This document shows positions 25,251 through 33,425 of a stretch of 64,000 bases of DNA, piece by piece. This DNA is from JADLCX01 sp964630785 (GTDB taxonomy: Bacteria; Planctomycetota; Phycisphaerae; Phycisphaerales; UBA1924). Where the stretch lies: positions 62,001 through 126,000 of the forward strand of contig CAZVZG010000001.1 of assembly GCA_964630785.1 (NCBI GenBank), in the 5' to 3' direction. The number at the start of each line of letters is the position of its first letter. Position 1 is the stretch's first letter. The position numbers and the translations under genes were made by a program. The notes beneath the pieces are model-generated. The model was not told the origin of the DNA. It did no database searches and saw nothing but the letters and a program-made list of their open reading frames with translations.

Positions 25251-26684
25251 TCAGCGTCCGCCGGTCATCTTCCGCGGGTCGAGGACCCGCGCGATCTGCG
25301 CATCGGTCAGCAGCTTCTTCTCCCGCACCAGGTCCACCACACCCTTGCCGGTACGCAGGGCCTCGGCCGCGAGCGAAGTCGCCGTGTCGTACCCAAGCAC
25401 CGGGTTGAGCGCGGTGACGATGCCGATGCTCTGTTCCACCAGCCGACGGCAGACGTCCTTGTTCGCCGTGATCCCGTCCACGCAGTTGGTGCGCAGCGAC
25501 GCCGACGCGTTGATGAACAGCTTCTGCGACTCGAATATGCACGCCGCGATCACCGGCTCCATCACGTTGAGCTGGAGCTGCCCCGCCTCCGCGGCCATCG
25601 AGACCGTGAGATCACTCCCGATCACGCGGAAGCACACCTGGTTCACCACCTCCGGGATCACCGGATTCACCTTGCCCGGCATGATCGACGAGCCCGGCTG
25701 CATCGCGGGCAGGTTGATCTCGTGCAGCCCGGCACGCGGGCCCGACGACAGCAGACGCAGGTCGTTGCAGATCTTCGAGAGCTTGATCGCCACGCTCTTG
25801 AGCACCGACGAGTACAACACGTACGACTGCGTGTCCTGGGTCGCCTCGACCAGGTCGGCGGCCAGGCGGATCGGCTTGCGCGTGATGCGGGCGAGGTGGC
25901 GGGCGCACTTCTGCGCATACCCGCGCGGCGCGTTGAGCCCCGTGCCGATCGCGGTCCCGCCCATGTTGACCTCGCAGAGGACGCGCTCCACCCTCCCCAG
26001 GGCCTCCACCTCGTCGGCCAGGCTCTGGGCCCACGCCGCGAACTCCTGCCCGAGCGTCATCGGCACCGCGTCCTGCAACTGCGTGCGCCCCATCTTGAGC
26101 ACTCGCGAGAACTCGCGCCCCTTGGCGCGGAACGACGCGACCAGCCGCTTGAGCTCCGCGATCAGGCGCTCGTTCCCGAGCATCATCGCCACGTGCAGCG
26201 CGCTGGGGTACGCGTCGTTGGTCGATTGGGCCAGGTTGACGTGGTCGTGCGGATCGCAGTACCGGTACTCGCCGCGTCGCCGCCCCATGTGCTCCAGGGC
26301 CCGGTTGGCGATCACCTCGTTCGCCGCCATGTTGGTCGACGTGCCCGCCCCGCCCTGAAACACGTCGATGTCGAACTGCCCGTGCAGCCCCCCGTCGATC
26401 AGGTCCTTGCACGCCGCCTCGATTCCCCTGAGCACCCGCCGGGGCATGGCCCGCCGGTCGCACTCGTGGTTGGCCAACGCCGCAGCCCACTTCACCATCG
26501 CGAATCCGCGGATCACGTCCGGGTACGCGTGCAGCTTCACCCCCGAGATCGCGAAGTTCTCCATCGCGCGGGCCGACTGCACCCCGTAGTACGCCGAAGC
26601 GGGGATCGACTTCTTCCCGAGCAGGTCGTGCTCGATGCGGTTGGCGGCGGATCGTCTTCTGGCCCGTCGAGTTCGGGTGGGCAT
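25251..26684 (-). CDS. aspA: Aspartate ammonia-lyase
   Basis: A 477-residue member of the fumarase/aspartase superfamily that converts L-aspartate to fumarate and ammonia. The superfamily signature GSSIMPGKVNP, with the catalytic serine loop, is near residue 330. GGAGTSTNMAANEVIA, VNLAQSTNDAYPSA and GRTQLQDAVPMTLGQE supply the other active-site regions, and the spacing is that of aspartase rather than argininosuccinate lyase. A short Arg-rich N-terminus (TRTRRARRR) precedes the fold. The ATG at 26684 was chosen since the family homology begins about 16 residues later. With the Dcu carrier it could provide ammonia and feed fumarate to respiration or exchange. Confidence 0.92.
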   Translation of the reverse strand: MPTRTRRARRRSAANRIEHDLLGKKSIPASAYYGVQSARAMENFAISGVKLHAYPDVIRGFAMVKWAAALANHECDRRAMPRRVLRGIEAACKDLIDGGLHGQFDIDVFQGGAGTSTNMAANEVIANRALEHMGRRRGEYRYCDPHDHVNLAQSTNDAYPSALHVAMMLGNERLIAELKRLVASFRAKGREFSRVLKMGRTQLQDAVPMTLGQEFAAWAQSLADEVEALGRVERVLCEVNMGGTAIGTGLNAPRGYAQKCARHLARITRKPIRLAADLVEATQDTQSYVLYSSVLKSVAIKLSKICNDLRLLSSGPRAGLHEINLPAMQPGSSIMPGKVNPVIPEVVNQVCFRVIGSDLTVSMAAEAGQLQLNVMEPVIAACIFESQKLFINASASLRTNCVDGITANKDVCRRLVEQSIGIVTALNPVLGYDTATSLAAEALRTGKGVVDLVREKKLLTDAQIARVLDPRKMTGGR

Positions 26685-26727
26685 CTGTTGATTCCGTGAG
26701 AGGTGTGCGCGACGCGGGCGTGCGGGT

Positions 26728-28056
26728 TCAGAACGAGAACCGCAGCCTCGCGGAAAAAACACCGAGTACGTCGTCGTCGGGGGCGTTGCTCGGGTCGAAT
26801 ATGGCCTGCGCGCCGATCGTGAACTGGATCGTCTCGGTGATCTGGAACCGCTGGAACACTTCCGCGACCTTCTCATCGCGCTTGCCGTCGGCCTTCGGCT
26901 CCGACCAGGCCGCGGCGAGCCCGAGCAGGTTGTCCTTGCCCAGCACGTTCTTGATCCCCACCCCGCCCTGGACCGAGTTGACCACCCCGGTCACGTCGCC
27001 GTCGGCGTGCCCGTACCGCAGGAAGGCGGTCAGTTGTTCGCCGATGTCCTGGTCCATCGACAGCGTGACGCCCCGGTCGGACGGCTTGTTCGCCTCCGCG
27101 CGGGAGTCGACGTGCCACACCGCCAGGCGGTAGCGGCCGACGCCCACGCCCCCGATGTTCGGCGTCAACCCCGCCTCGCCGAAGAGCAGGTACTCGTGGT
27201 CCTCGAAGAAGCCCTTGAAGTTGCCCACGGTCGCCTTGCCGTTCGCGTCCGTGATGCCCGCGGTGGTGTAGAACCAAGGAACCGGTTTAATCTGCGCCGC
27301 GGCGGCCGCGCCCGACCCCGGATAGGCCACCGTCGGATTCGTGGAGAAGGCCTTGTTCATGAAATACAGGTTGGCGCTCTGCAGCCGGTGCCCGCCGAAG
27401 AGATTCTCCGGATCGATCCTGCCCACGGCGAACCTGAAGCGGTCCTCGAACAACCGCTGGTCCCAATAGAACTCCTTCACGCTCATGGGCCGTTCGCCGA
27501 ACCCGTTGGTCGTGCCCAGCAGCGTGCCGATCTCGGGTCCGAGCTCCGATGGCGTCTGGCCGCCGATCTGATAGCGGTACTCGGTCGCCAGCGCCAGCAC
27601 GCCCGTGTCCTTGGTCCCGGCGCCGATGGCCGTCCACTTGGCGAGCAGGTCGAAGTCGCCGCCCGCGCCGGAGCGATCCCCGGGCCCGCCGGACGCCTGC
27701 TGAAACATCAGCGTGTTCGCCAACCCGATGCGCAGATTGGTCTTGGCCGCGAGCTCGTCGAACTTCCGCTTGAGCGCCAGCCCCGGACGGATCAGGTCGA
27801 GCTCTTCTTCAACACCCGTAGGCGGCAACGGATCGCGCGGCGGCAGCGCCGGCGCTGCATCAGCCGCTTCCGCGGCTTCCGGTGAGTCCGCGCCGGGCCC
27901 GACCGCCGCGCCTTGACCCGTGGGCGACTCCGCAGTCGAGGGAGGAGAGGCGGGCGGTTCGCTCGGCTGACCATGCGCCCCGCCGACGCCGCAGAGCACC
28001 ACCGCGGCGAGCACACCCAACCGCGCACCATGGGCGACACGCCGACTCCGTATCAC
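26728..28056 (-). CDS. OprB-family carbohydrate-type porin
   Basis: A 442-residue outer-membrane beta-barrel. It has a signal peptide (GARLGVLAAVVLCGVGGAHG), a Pro/Ser/Ala-rich segment, then beta-strand-rich sequence ending in the C-terminal ARLRFSF (terminal Phe, typical of barrels). Internal blocks such as FYWDQRLFEDRFRFAVGRID, FFEDHEYLLFGEAGL and YRLAVWHVDSR fit the OprB family. It begins at a GTG preceded by GGAGGTGAGCC. It is the first gene of the operon with aspA (43 bases on) and the Dcu carrier, so it probably lets acidic solutes through the outer membrane; that is inference from context. Confidence 0.85.
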   Translation of the reverse strand: MIRSRRVAHGARLGVLAAVVLCGVGGAHGQPSEPPASPPSTAESPTGQGAAVGPGADSPEAAEAADAAPALPPRDPLPPTGVEEELDLIRPGLALKRKFDELAAKTNLRIGLANTLMFQQASGGPGDRSGAGGDFDLLAKWTAIGAGTKDTGVLALATEYRYQIGGQTPSELGPEIGTLLGTTNGFGERPMSVKEFYWDQRLFEDRFRFAVGRIDPENLFGGHRLQSANLYFMNKAFSTNPTVAYPGSGAAAAAQIKPVPWFYTTAGITDANGKATVGNFKGFFEDHEYLLFGEAGLTPNIGGVGVGRYRLAVWHVDSRAEANKPSDRGVTLSMDQDIGEQLTAFLRYGHADGDVTGVVNSVQGGVGIKNVLGKDNLLGLAAAWSEPKADGKRDEKVAEVFQRFQITETIQFTIGAQAIFDPSNAPDDDVLGVFSARLRFSF

Positions 28057-28097
28057 GGCTCACCTCCGGATCAGTTGCTCTTGCGATCACCGACGGA

Positions 28098-28124
28098 AGC
28101 ATACTCGATCCGCACGCTTGTCAA
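28098..28124 (-). promoter_or_regulatory. Candidate sigma-70 promoter of the porin-aspA-dcu operon
   Basis: On the minus strand a perfect TTGACA (-35) is followed after 15 bases by TATGCT (-10), about 42 bases before the GTG start. The spacer is shorter than the usual 17. The rest of the 28057-28435 gap shows nothing else I can name. Confidence 0.4.
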
Positions 28125-28435
28125 AGCGCCCCCGCCTGTTCGCCGCGCGAGGACACCCGCGCCGCGTGATCGCCGGCGCACCGCTCAAATCACCGCCGAT
28201 TCGCTGATACTCGATCGCACGCCACTCCGAGCGACCATCGTCAGGCGGACGTTCGGATTGAAGACCCGCGGAGACAGAATCCGACCTGTTGAGCACATCG
28301 CCCCCGCCCCCCACTCTTCTCCCGAAGCGATCGCCCCCGTGCGGCTTCAACCACGATCACACGGCGCGCTCAAAACACCGCCTTGACGGTTGTAACAATA
28401 TTTACTCAATGTATGAGTACCTACATCCGTCGCCG

Positions 28436-29734
28436 TCACGCGACCTCGCGGTGTTCCTGCATCGGCGCCGCCCCCACCACCACCGTCGCGACCGTCCCTC
28501 GCCCGGGGCCCGACTCCACAAACATCCAGCCGCCGCACTCGGTCAGCAACCGTTTACAGATCGTCATCCCAAGCCCGGTTCCCTGCCGACGCTCCCCTGA
28601 ATAGGGTCTTTCTGAATCTCCTCGGCTCTCCGACGAGTTGTTCTTACTCCCGGTTCCGGGTAGGTGTCCGCAATCACCCTCGCAGTTAGCCAGACCGCAG
28701 CACCCGGAGTGGTCCCGCACACGACGGCCGGTGGTGAAGAACGGCCGGAACAGGTTGGCGAGCTGACCCGGCGTCATGCCGTTTCCGTTGTCGGCAATCT
28801 CCACCACCACCCAACCTTCCCCGCCGGAAACTGACCGAAGTGAAGGCCCACCCCCCCCATCGACGCGAGCGGGATCAAGGTTCCACGTGGAACCTTCCGG
28901 CCGCGAGCGGTCCAGACTCGTCACGGCCCCCACAGGTATCCGTGGACGCTCGGCGGTCCGATGCGCACGCAGGGTGAGCCGGCCGCCCCGAGGCAACATC
29001 GCGTTGCGGGCGTTGAGGACCAGGTTCAGCACGACGTGCTGAAGCGTCACCGCCTTGGCCGCGGCCTCCAGCCCCGGCTCCACGTCCACATCCACTTTGA
29101 TCCCGTCCCTGGCCGGGTCGCGCGCCATGCACGCGAACGTTTCCTCGATCACCGATTGCACATCGCAGCGGGGGGGCGGAGGAGCCGCGGGGGACGGACG
29201 GACCGCCGCGGCCAAGCCCGGATCGGCATCCACCTGCTCCGACGTTCCACGTGGAACGTCGACCGCGTCGCCGGACGAACACTCGGCTCCCCCCCTCCTC
29301 CCGCGTCCGGTCCTCGGCTCCAGCGATTCGTCACGGCAGAAGCCCAGAATCGCGGCCGCGATCGACGCGGCACGCTCCGACCCCTCCAGCGCCCGGTGCA
29401 ACGCTTTGGCCGCGAGGTCCCGGTCCTCCGGCTTGGCCAGGGCCATCTGGGCGTACGACATCACCGGCGTCAGGATGTTGTTGAACTCGTGCGCGATCAG
29501 CCCGGCCAGCGTGCCGAGCGTCGCCAGCCGCTCGTGATGGTCCAACGCGGCCTGCAACCCCGTGACCCGGGCGCCCAGGTCGTCGGCCTGACCGAGCAGG
29601 TCGTACGGGTTGTGCGCCGGCGAACCGTCCGGCCGTGTCGATTCACCGCCTGCTTCGCCCGCCGGCGCGGGCATGGAATCATCGCCCGGAGGGGGAGGGG
29701 AGTTGAGGTGGCCATCGGGCCGGAAGTTCTGCAT
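28436..29734 (-). CDS. Orphan cytosolic sensor histidine kinase with Cys-rich insert
   Basis: A 432-residue kinase without membrane segments. The phospho-acceptor histidine is in LIAHEFNNILTPVM, preceded by a short coiled coil. The ATP-binding domain has LVLNARNAM (N box), EIADNGNGMTP (G1), FRPFFTT (F box) and GTGLGMTICKRL (G2). Between the F and G2 boxes is an unusual insertion of about 40 residues with five cysteines (CCGLANCEGDCG), which could bind a metal. A second insertion near residues 140-180 contains one of two parS sites in this gene. No response regulator is adjacent, so its partner is unknown. The ATG at 29734 is the first in frame; Met21 is an alternative. Confidence 0.85.
   Translation of the reverse strand: MQNFRPDGHLNSPPPPGDDSMPAPAGEAGGESTRPDGSPAHNPYDLLGQADDLGARVTGLQAALDHHERLATLGTLAGLIAHEFNNILTPVMSYAQMALAKPEDRDLAAKALHRALEGSERAASIAAAILGFCRDESLEPRTGRGRRGGAECSSGDAVDVPRGTSEQVDADPGLAAAVRPSPAAPPPPRCDVQSVIEETFACMARDPARDGIKVDVDVEPGLEAAAKAVTLQHVVLNLVLNARNAMLPRGGRLTLRAHRTAERPRIPVGAVTSLDRSRPEGSTWNLDPARVDGGGGPSLRSVSGGEGWVVVEIADNGNGMTPGQLANLFRPFFTTGRRVRDHSGCCGLANCEGDCGHLPGTGSKNNSSESRGDSERPYSGERRQGTGLGMTICKRLLTECGGWMFVESGPGRGTVATVVVGAAPMQEHREVA
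28880..28893. promoter_or_regulatory. parS site 1
   Basis: A perfect GTTCCACGTGGAAC palindrome, extended to 20 bp (28877-28896), inside the histidine kinase gene. It matches the ParB-binding consensus GTTYCACGTGRAAC of chromosomal parS sites. It lies about 1.7 kb from parB. Confidence 0.9.
29244..29257. promoter_or_regulatory. parS site 2
   Basis: The same 14-bp palindrome, extended to 22 bp (29240-29261), also inside the histidine kinase gene. On the coding strand it is read in a different frame (VPRGTS) from site 1 (STWN), so the DNA, not the peptide, is conserved. Confidence 0.9.
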
Positions 29735-29877
29735 CTGCGGATGGAACCCAAGGGATAGAAGGCGGCGGGGCGTGCATCACGCCGCGCCGGACACGGTTCC
29801 ATCGGCCGATTCCGGCCCCCGCTTCGGTCCCCAACCCGCAATCCCGAGTTGACCCCGCGGCTGAACTCCAGCCCCAC

Positions 29878-29891
29878 GTTCCACGTGGAAC
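29878..29891. promoter_or_regulatory. parS site 3
   Basis: The same 14-bp palindrome, in the gap between the histidine kinase and NUDIX genes, eight bases beyond the NUDIX stop codon. Confidence 0.9.
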
Positions 29892-29898
29892 ATTCGCC

Positions 29899-30522
29899 CT
29901 ACCGCGGCATTTCCGACACCCACTCCACGCCCGCCGAGGCCGGACCGGACATCATCCCCCCAGCCCCCCCCAGCCCAGCCGCCAGCCAAGCCTTCACCGC
30001 GAGCGGCCGGATATCCAGGTCCACCGCGGCGGCCAGGTCGACCCACTCGAACCCGATCCCCGCCTCCAGACTGCGCACCGCAGGCGGCTCGTCCGAAGCT
30101 CCTTCTCGCTTGCGCCCCGCCGCCGGAGGTTCCACGTGGAACACCAGATTGAGTTCGTGGTGGCGGCGTTTTCGGGTGTCGAACACGGCTTCGGTGACCA
30201 GGGCCAGCGGCCCGGCCGTCACGCGCACGCCGCATTCTTCGAGAAACTCGCGTTCGAGCGCCCCGGCGGCCGATTCACCGAACTCCACGTGCCCGCCCGG
30301 GAGATAGAGGTACCCCTTGTCGAGATTGCGGCACAAAAGCACGCGGGACCCGTGCAGCCACAGGCCGCGGGCGATGAACTCGATGCCGTGGCTGGCGGCC
30401 GCACGTGGCGAGCGCGAGATGGCTTTGGATCGGGCGGGGACCGACTTGGGTTTTCGTGCCGCCGAGCGGGCACGGCCTTTGGACTTTCGACCGACCGTCG
30501 CTGGAGCCTTGCGCTTTGCCAT
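29899..30522 (-). CDS. NUDIX hydrolase with basic N-terminal tail
   Basis: A 207-residue protein. The NUDIX box GGHVEFGESAAGALEREF, continuing LEECGV, fits G-x5-E-x7-RE-x2-EE-x-G, so it should hydrolyse a nucleoside diphosphate linked to another group; the substrate is unknown. About 40 residues rich in Lys, Arg, Ala and Pro (MAKRKAPATVGRKSKGRAR and onward) precede the domain, like a histone H1 tail. A parS site lies inside the gene and is translated as FHVEP. It is divergent from parB across a 102-base gap. Confidence 0.87.
   Translation of the reverse strand: MAKRKAPATVGRKSKGRARSAARKPKSVPARSKAISRSPRAAASHGIEFIARGLWLHGSRVLLCRNLDKGYLYLPGGHVEFGESAAGALEREFLEECGVRVTAGPLALVTEAVFDTRKRRHHELNLVFHVEPPAAGRKREGASDEPPAVRSLEAGIGFEWVDLAAAVDLDIRPLAVKAWLAAGLGGAGGMMSGPASAGVEWVSEMPR
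30129..30142. promoter_or_regulatory. parS site 4
   Basis: The same 14-bp palindrome, inside the NUDIX gene and about 480 bases from the parB start. It is read there as VFHVEP, a third frame compared with sites 1 and 2. Confidence 0.9.
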
Positions 30523-30624
30523 CGTGGATCAACCCCAATATATTGGATGCTCGTGTTGGAGTCATTCTAGGAATGGCCCCAAAGCTCGTATATCCGTGTT
30601 TTGTTAGGTGTACAGGCGAACAAC
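30523..30624. other. AT-rich NUDIX-parB divergent intergenic region
   Basis: A 102-base gap, much richer in A+T than its surroundings, containing the perfect 12-bp palindrome CCAATATATTGG (30535-30546). It must hold the divergent promoters of the NUDIX gene and parB. It also lies where the strand composition switches, so it is a candidate for part of the replication origin. No DnaA box was seen in it. Confidence 0.45.
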
Positions 30625-31830
30625 ATGCAAACCAATAAGGCCGATCGTGATTCCGGCGTCGGCGCTCCGGCCATGAGCAGCGGCAAGCCCCCGAGGCGGC
30701 TCGGGCGCGGGCTGAGCAGCTTGCTCGGCACCCCGGTCAAGGTTGAAGTTGAGGCTGCAGCAACAGCGGTCCAACCTCACTCCCCACCGAGCGAGGAACA
30801 CCGCTCCGCGGATCGTTCGGGCAATAACACGGGAAGTGTTCGCCAAGTTCAACACTCGCGTGCGCCCGCGCGCGACGGCGCGGAGTCGCAGACCTCGCCG
30901 GCGCGTTCGGCCCAGACGGACGGGACCGCGGCCGGGGCCGGGGCGGCGAGCGGTGGGGGGGTGGGGGATGGAGCGGGGTCCCGGCCCGGCGTGGAGATGC
31001 TCGCGATCGACACGATCCTGCCGAGCCGGTTTCAGCCGCGTCGGAAGTTTGAGGAGGGCGCGCTGGCGGAGCTGGCAGCATCGATCCGCAGTGCGGGAGT
31101 GGTGCAGCCGGTGCTGGTTCGCCCGCTGAATGTGTCGGCGGCTTCATCCAGTAACGTGCGCTACGAGTTGATCGCCGGCGAGCGGAGGTGGCGGGCCGCG
31201 GGGCTCGCGGGGCTCTCGCGCGTCCCCGCCGTGGTCGCCGACCTGGCCGACGAGCAGGCGGCGGAGTGGGCGCTGATCGAGAACGTGCAGCGCGCCGACC
31301 TGAGCGCGATGGAGACGGCGTACGCCGTCCGCGAGCTGTGCGAGCGGTTCGGGCTCACGCACGCGCAGGCGGGCGAGAAGCTCGGCCTGGACCGCACGAG
31401 CATCACCAACCTGGTGCGTCTGACCGATCTGGAGCCGGGAGTGCGCGAGCTGCTCGAGGCGGGCACCCTGAGCGCGGGGCACGGCAAGGTGCTGCTGGGC
31501 ATGGCGCCCGGGGCCCGGCGTGCGGCCCTCGCGGCGCGGGCCGCCGCGGCGGGGTGGAGCGTGCGCCGGCTCGGTGGCGCCGTGTCGATGATGATGAAGG
31601 GGGCGGGCGAGGATGAGGCCTCGCAGGCCGGCATCCAGCAGGGCGCGGGGCGCGGTACGCTCGCGCACGCGGGCATGCGCGAACTGGAGAAGCAGCTCGG
31701 CGAACACCTGGGCACCAAGGTGCAGATCAGGGTCCGCGGCGGGGGCAAGCGCGGCACGCTCAGGATCGACTTCTACGACCTGGACCACTTCGATGGGCTG
31801 ATGGCGAAGATGGGGTTTGTGATGCAGTGA
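30625..31830 (+). CDS. parB: ParB/Spo0J chromosome-partition protein
   Basis: A 401-residue DNA-binding CTPase that loads at parS and spreads along DNA during segregation. An N-terminal RRLGRGLSSLLG box (the ParA-contact region) is followed by a 75-residue low-complexity linker. Next come PSRFQPRRKF, ELIAGERRWRAA (the arginine-rich CTP/DNA-clamp motif), ENVQRADLS, and the helix-turn-helix region LTHAQAGEKLGLDRTSITNLV. The C-terminal dimerisation domain ends YDLDHFDGLMAKM. It has an ATG start at 30625; Met17, just before the GRGL box, is an alternative. Unlike most chromosomal loci there is no parA next to it, though four parS sites lie within 2 kb upstream. Confidence 0.93.
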   Translation: MQTNKADRDSGVGAPAMSSGKPPRRLGRGLSSLLGTPVKVEVEAAATAVQPHSPPSEEHRSADRSGNNTGSVRQVQHSRAPARDGAESQTSPARSAQTDGTAAGAGAASGGGVGDGAGSRPGVEMLAIDTILPSRFQPRRKFEEGALAELAASIRSAGVVQPVLVRPLNVSAASSSNVRYELIAGERRWRAAGLAGLSRVPAVVADLADEQAAEWALIENVQRADLSAMETAYAVRELCERFGLTHAQAGEKLGLDRTSITNLVRLTDLEPGVRELLEAGTLSAGHGKVLLGMAPGARRAALAARAAAAGWSVRRLGGAVSMMMKGAGEDEASQAGIQQGAGRGTLAHAGMRELEKQLGEHLGTKVQIRVRGGGKRGTLRIDFYDLDHFDGLMAKMGFVMQ

Positions 31831-32641
31831 GTTTGGCCGCGAGACGGGTGGGGGAAGGGGGGAAAGGAGGGGGGGACAGGCGAGGCGTGGCCGAGGCGCG
31901 ACCCAGCGTGGAGGTCGCGGGGCGGGCCGGGTCAATGAATGAGCCGCGAAGGACCTTCGGGTCCGACTCTTCGAGCGATCCCTTCGGGGTACGACAAGAG
32001 AGAACAAGCGGCCCGCGGTCCGGGGGCGTCGTTCGATGACTCGCTCCACGCCCCGGCTATTCGCGTTCAAGCCTTCGGCTTGATGAGAGAACCTGCCCTT
32101 CGGGTTGTGAAAGCGGGGTCGTGGACTGCGGTCCGAGGGGTGTCGCTCGGAGGCTGGCTTCGACCCCCGACTGTTGACGCTCAAGCCGGGATGGGTGTTG
32201 GCCCTCCAGGGCAATCGCATGATCCGATCACGCCGCGATTTTCCTCTCCGCTGACTCACCAGGTGAGTCAGAAATCGGTCTGGAACGGCTCGGGAATCGG
32301 ACAATGCGTTTGCCCTGGTTGGCCCTCCCCCCGGCCCCCTCCCTCTGGGAGGGGGAGTTACGCTGGCAGTTGATGTTCAAGCCTGACGAGTGCCAACGGT
32401 GTTGGATGGTTGATGCAAGATTGAGGCGAAATCGCGAATCGCGGCGGGATCGCACGGCCAGCGCCGGCGTAAAACTGTGCATATCGTGTTCGTGTATTGT
32501 TCGCCAGTTGCAAGGGGGGTATGGATGATCTAACATGATCTCCGGTCATGCGGCGTCCGTGCGCCCGCATGCCTTCACAGCAACACCGACGCGAGCGAAC
32601 TGGAAGCCGTTCGCGTCGGACAGCAAACATGGAGCAATGCA
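31831..32641. other. Non-coding region with many TTCG-loop hairpins
   Basis: This 811-base gap has no convincing gene. Between about 31930 and 32200 it is dense in short perfect hairpins: GGACC-TTCG-GGTCC, TCAAGCC-TTC-GGCTTGA, CCC-TTC-GGG and similar. That is suggestive of a structured RNA or a decayed repeat cluster. A copy of the 36-bp element is at 32322-32357. Upstream of the next gene, around 32480-32520, the sequence is AT-richer and may hold its promoter. Confidence 0.4.
32322..32357 (-). repeat. 36-bp palindromic element, copy 9
   Basis: A perfect consensus copy in the large parB-downstream gap, more than 250 bases from the nearest gene. Confidence 0.85.
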
Positions 32642-33067
32642 ATGGCTAAGCGAGGTAGGCGAGTCGCGAGCGAATCTCAGTCGGGCGGTTCGCTCAGCGG
32701 ACTGAGTGTTCATGAACTCAAGCGAGAGCTGTCCCGGCGGCAGCGGAACCTCACGGCGCTGCACCGCCGTCGCTCGTCGATGATGGACAAGATCAAGGCC
32801 CTGGACGTGGAAATCGCGGGCCTGGGCGGGGTGATCGGCGCGGGCCCGGACGGCGTGCGTCGGCGTCCGCGGAACGACAAGAACCTCATCGAGGCGCTCA
32901 CCGAGGCGCTGTCCGGCAAGACGATGTCGGTGACCGACGTCGCCGAGGACGTGCAGCGCCGCGGCTACGTGACCACGTCGCCGAGTTTCCGCACGATCGT
33001 GAACCAGACGCTGATCAACAGCGGCAAGTTCAAGCGCATCAGCCGCGGGCAGTACACGGCCAAGTGA
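32642..33067 (+). CDS. Coiled-coil / winged-helix (HARE-HTH-like) DNA-binding protein
   Basis: A 141-residue protein. Residues 20-60 form a charged coiled coil (ELKRELSRRQRNLTALHRRR). The C-terminal 65 residues (NLIEALTEALSGKTMSVTDV, then RGYVTTSPSFRTIVNQTLI, then FKRISRGQYTAK) look like a HARE-HTH type winged helix. The layout, an oligomerising coil plus a DNA-binding head, resembles small nucleoid-associated proteins, though not by homology that I can show. GGAG lies seven bases before the ATG. Being near parB and the skew switch makes a role in origin-region chromatin worth considering; this is inference. Confidence 0.75.
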   Translation: MAKRGRRVASESQSGGSLSGLSVHELKRELSRRQRNLTALHRRRSSMMDKIKALDVEIAGLGGVIGAGPDGVRRRPRNDKNLIEALTEALSGKTMSVTDVAEDVQRRGYVTTSPSFRTIVNQTLINSGKFKRISRGQYTAK

Positions 33068-33313
33068 GGCGCGCGCTTCGTGCACCGCAGCGGCGCGGAG
33101 TGCGCGGAGCGGGCACGGCGCGTACGGCTGCGCTCCGCGCGCTTGGTTGAACGCCTGTTTGGGTTCTTGGTGCGTTCCGAGCGACACCCAGCACAAGGAA
33201 ACCGTCGCGGTGCGGCGAGCGCGGTGCTTACGCCCCGTGTTCATCCAGAGTGCCGTTGGTGCGCGGCGTTCACCCTGACGGCTGAGGTCATCGCTGGATA
33301 ACTTGACACAAAG

Positions 33314-33355
33314 AACCGTGTGAGCCGCCTTGGGTTTCACGCGGTTTGTTTGTTT
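33314..33355 (+). terminator. Candidate intrinsic terminator between convergent genes
   Basis: AACCGTGTGA pairs with TCACGCGGTT (one G-T wobble) across a 13-base loop and is followed by TGTTTGTTTG. It lies between the winged-helix gene and the convergent small lipoprotein gene. The remainder of the 33068-33425 gap is GC-rich and featureless. Confidence 0.6.
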
Positions 33356-33425
33356 GACGCGTTTGGTTGGCAACCGTCCGCGCTCGGCTAGAGAGAACGG
33401 GCGGGCGGGGCTGCGAAAATGAGGA

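Noticed and set aside
31827..32373. Short open frames in the gap after parB
   Set aside because: No ribosome-binding site, no family match, and composition like the surrounding hairpin-rich non-coding DNA.
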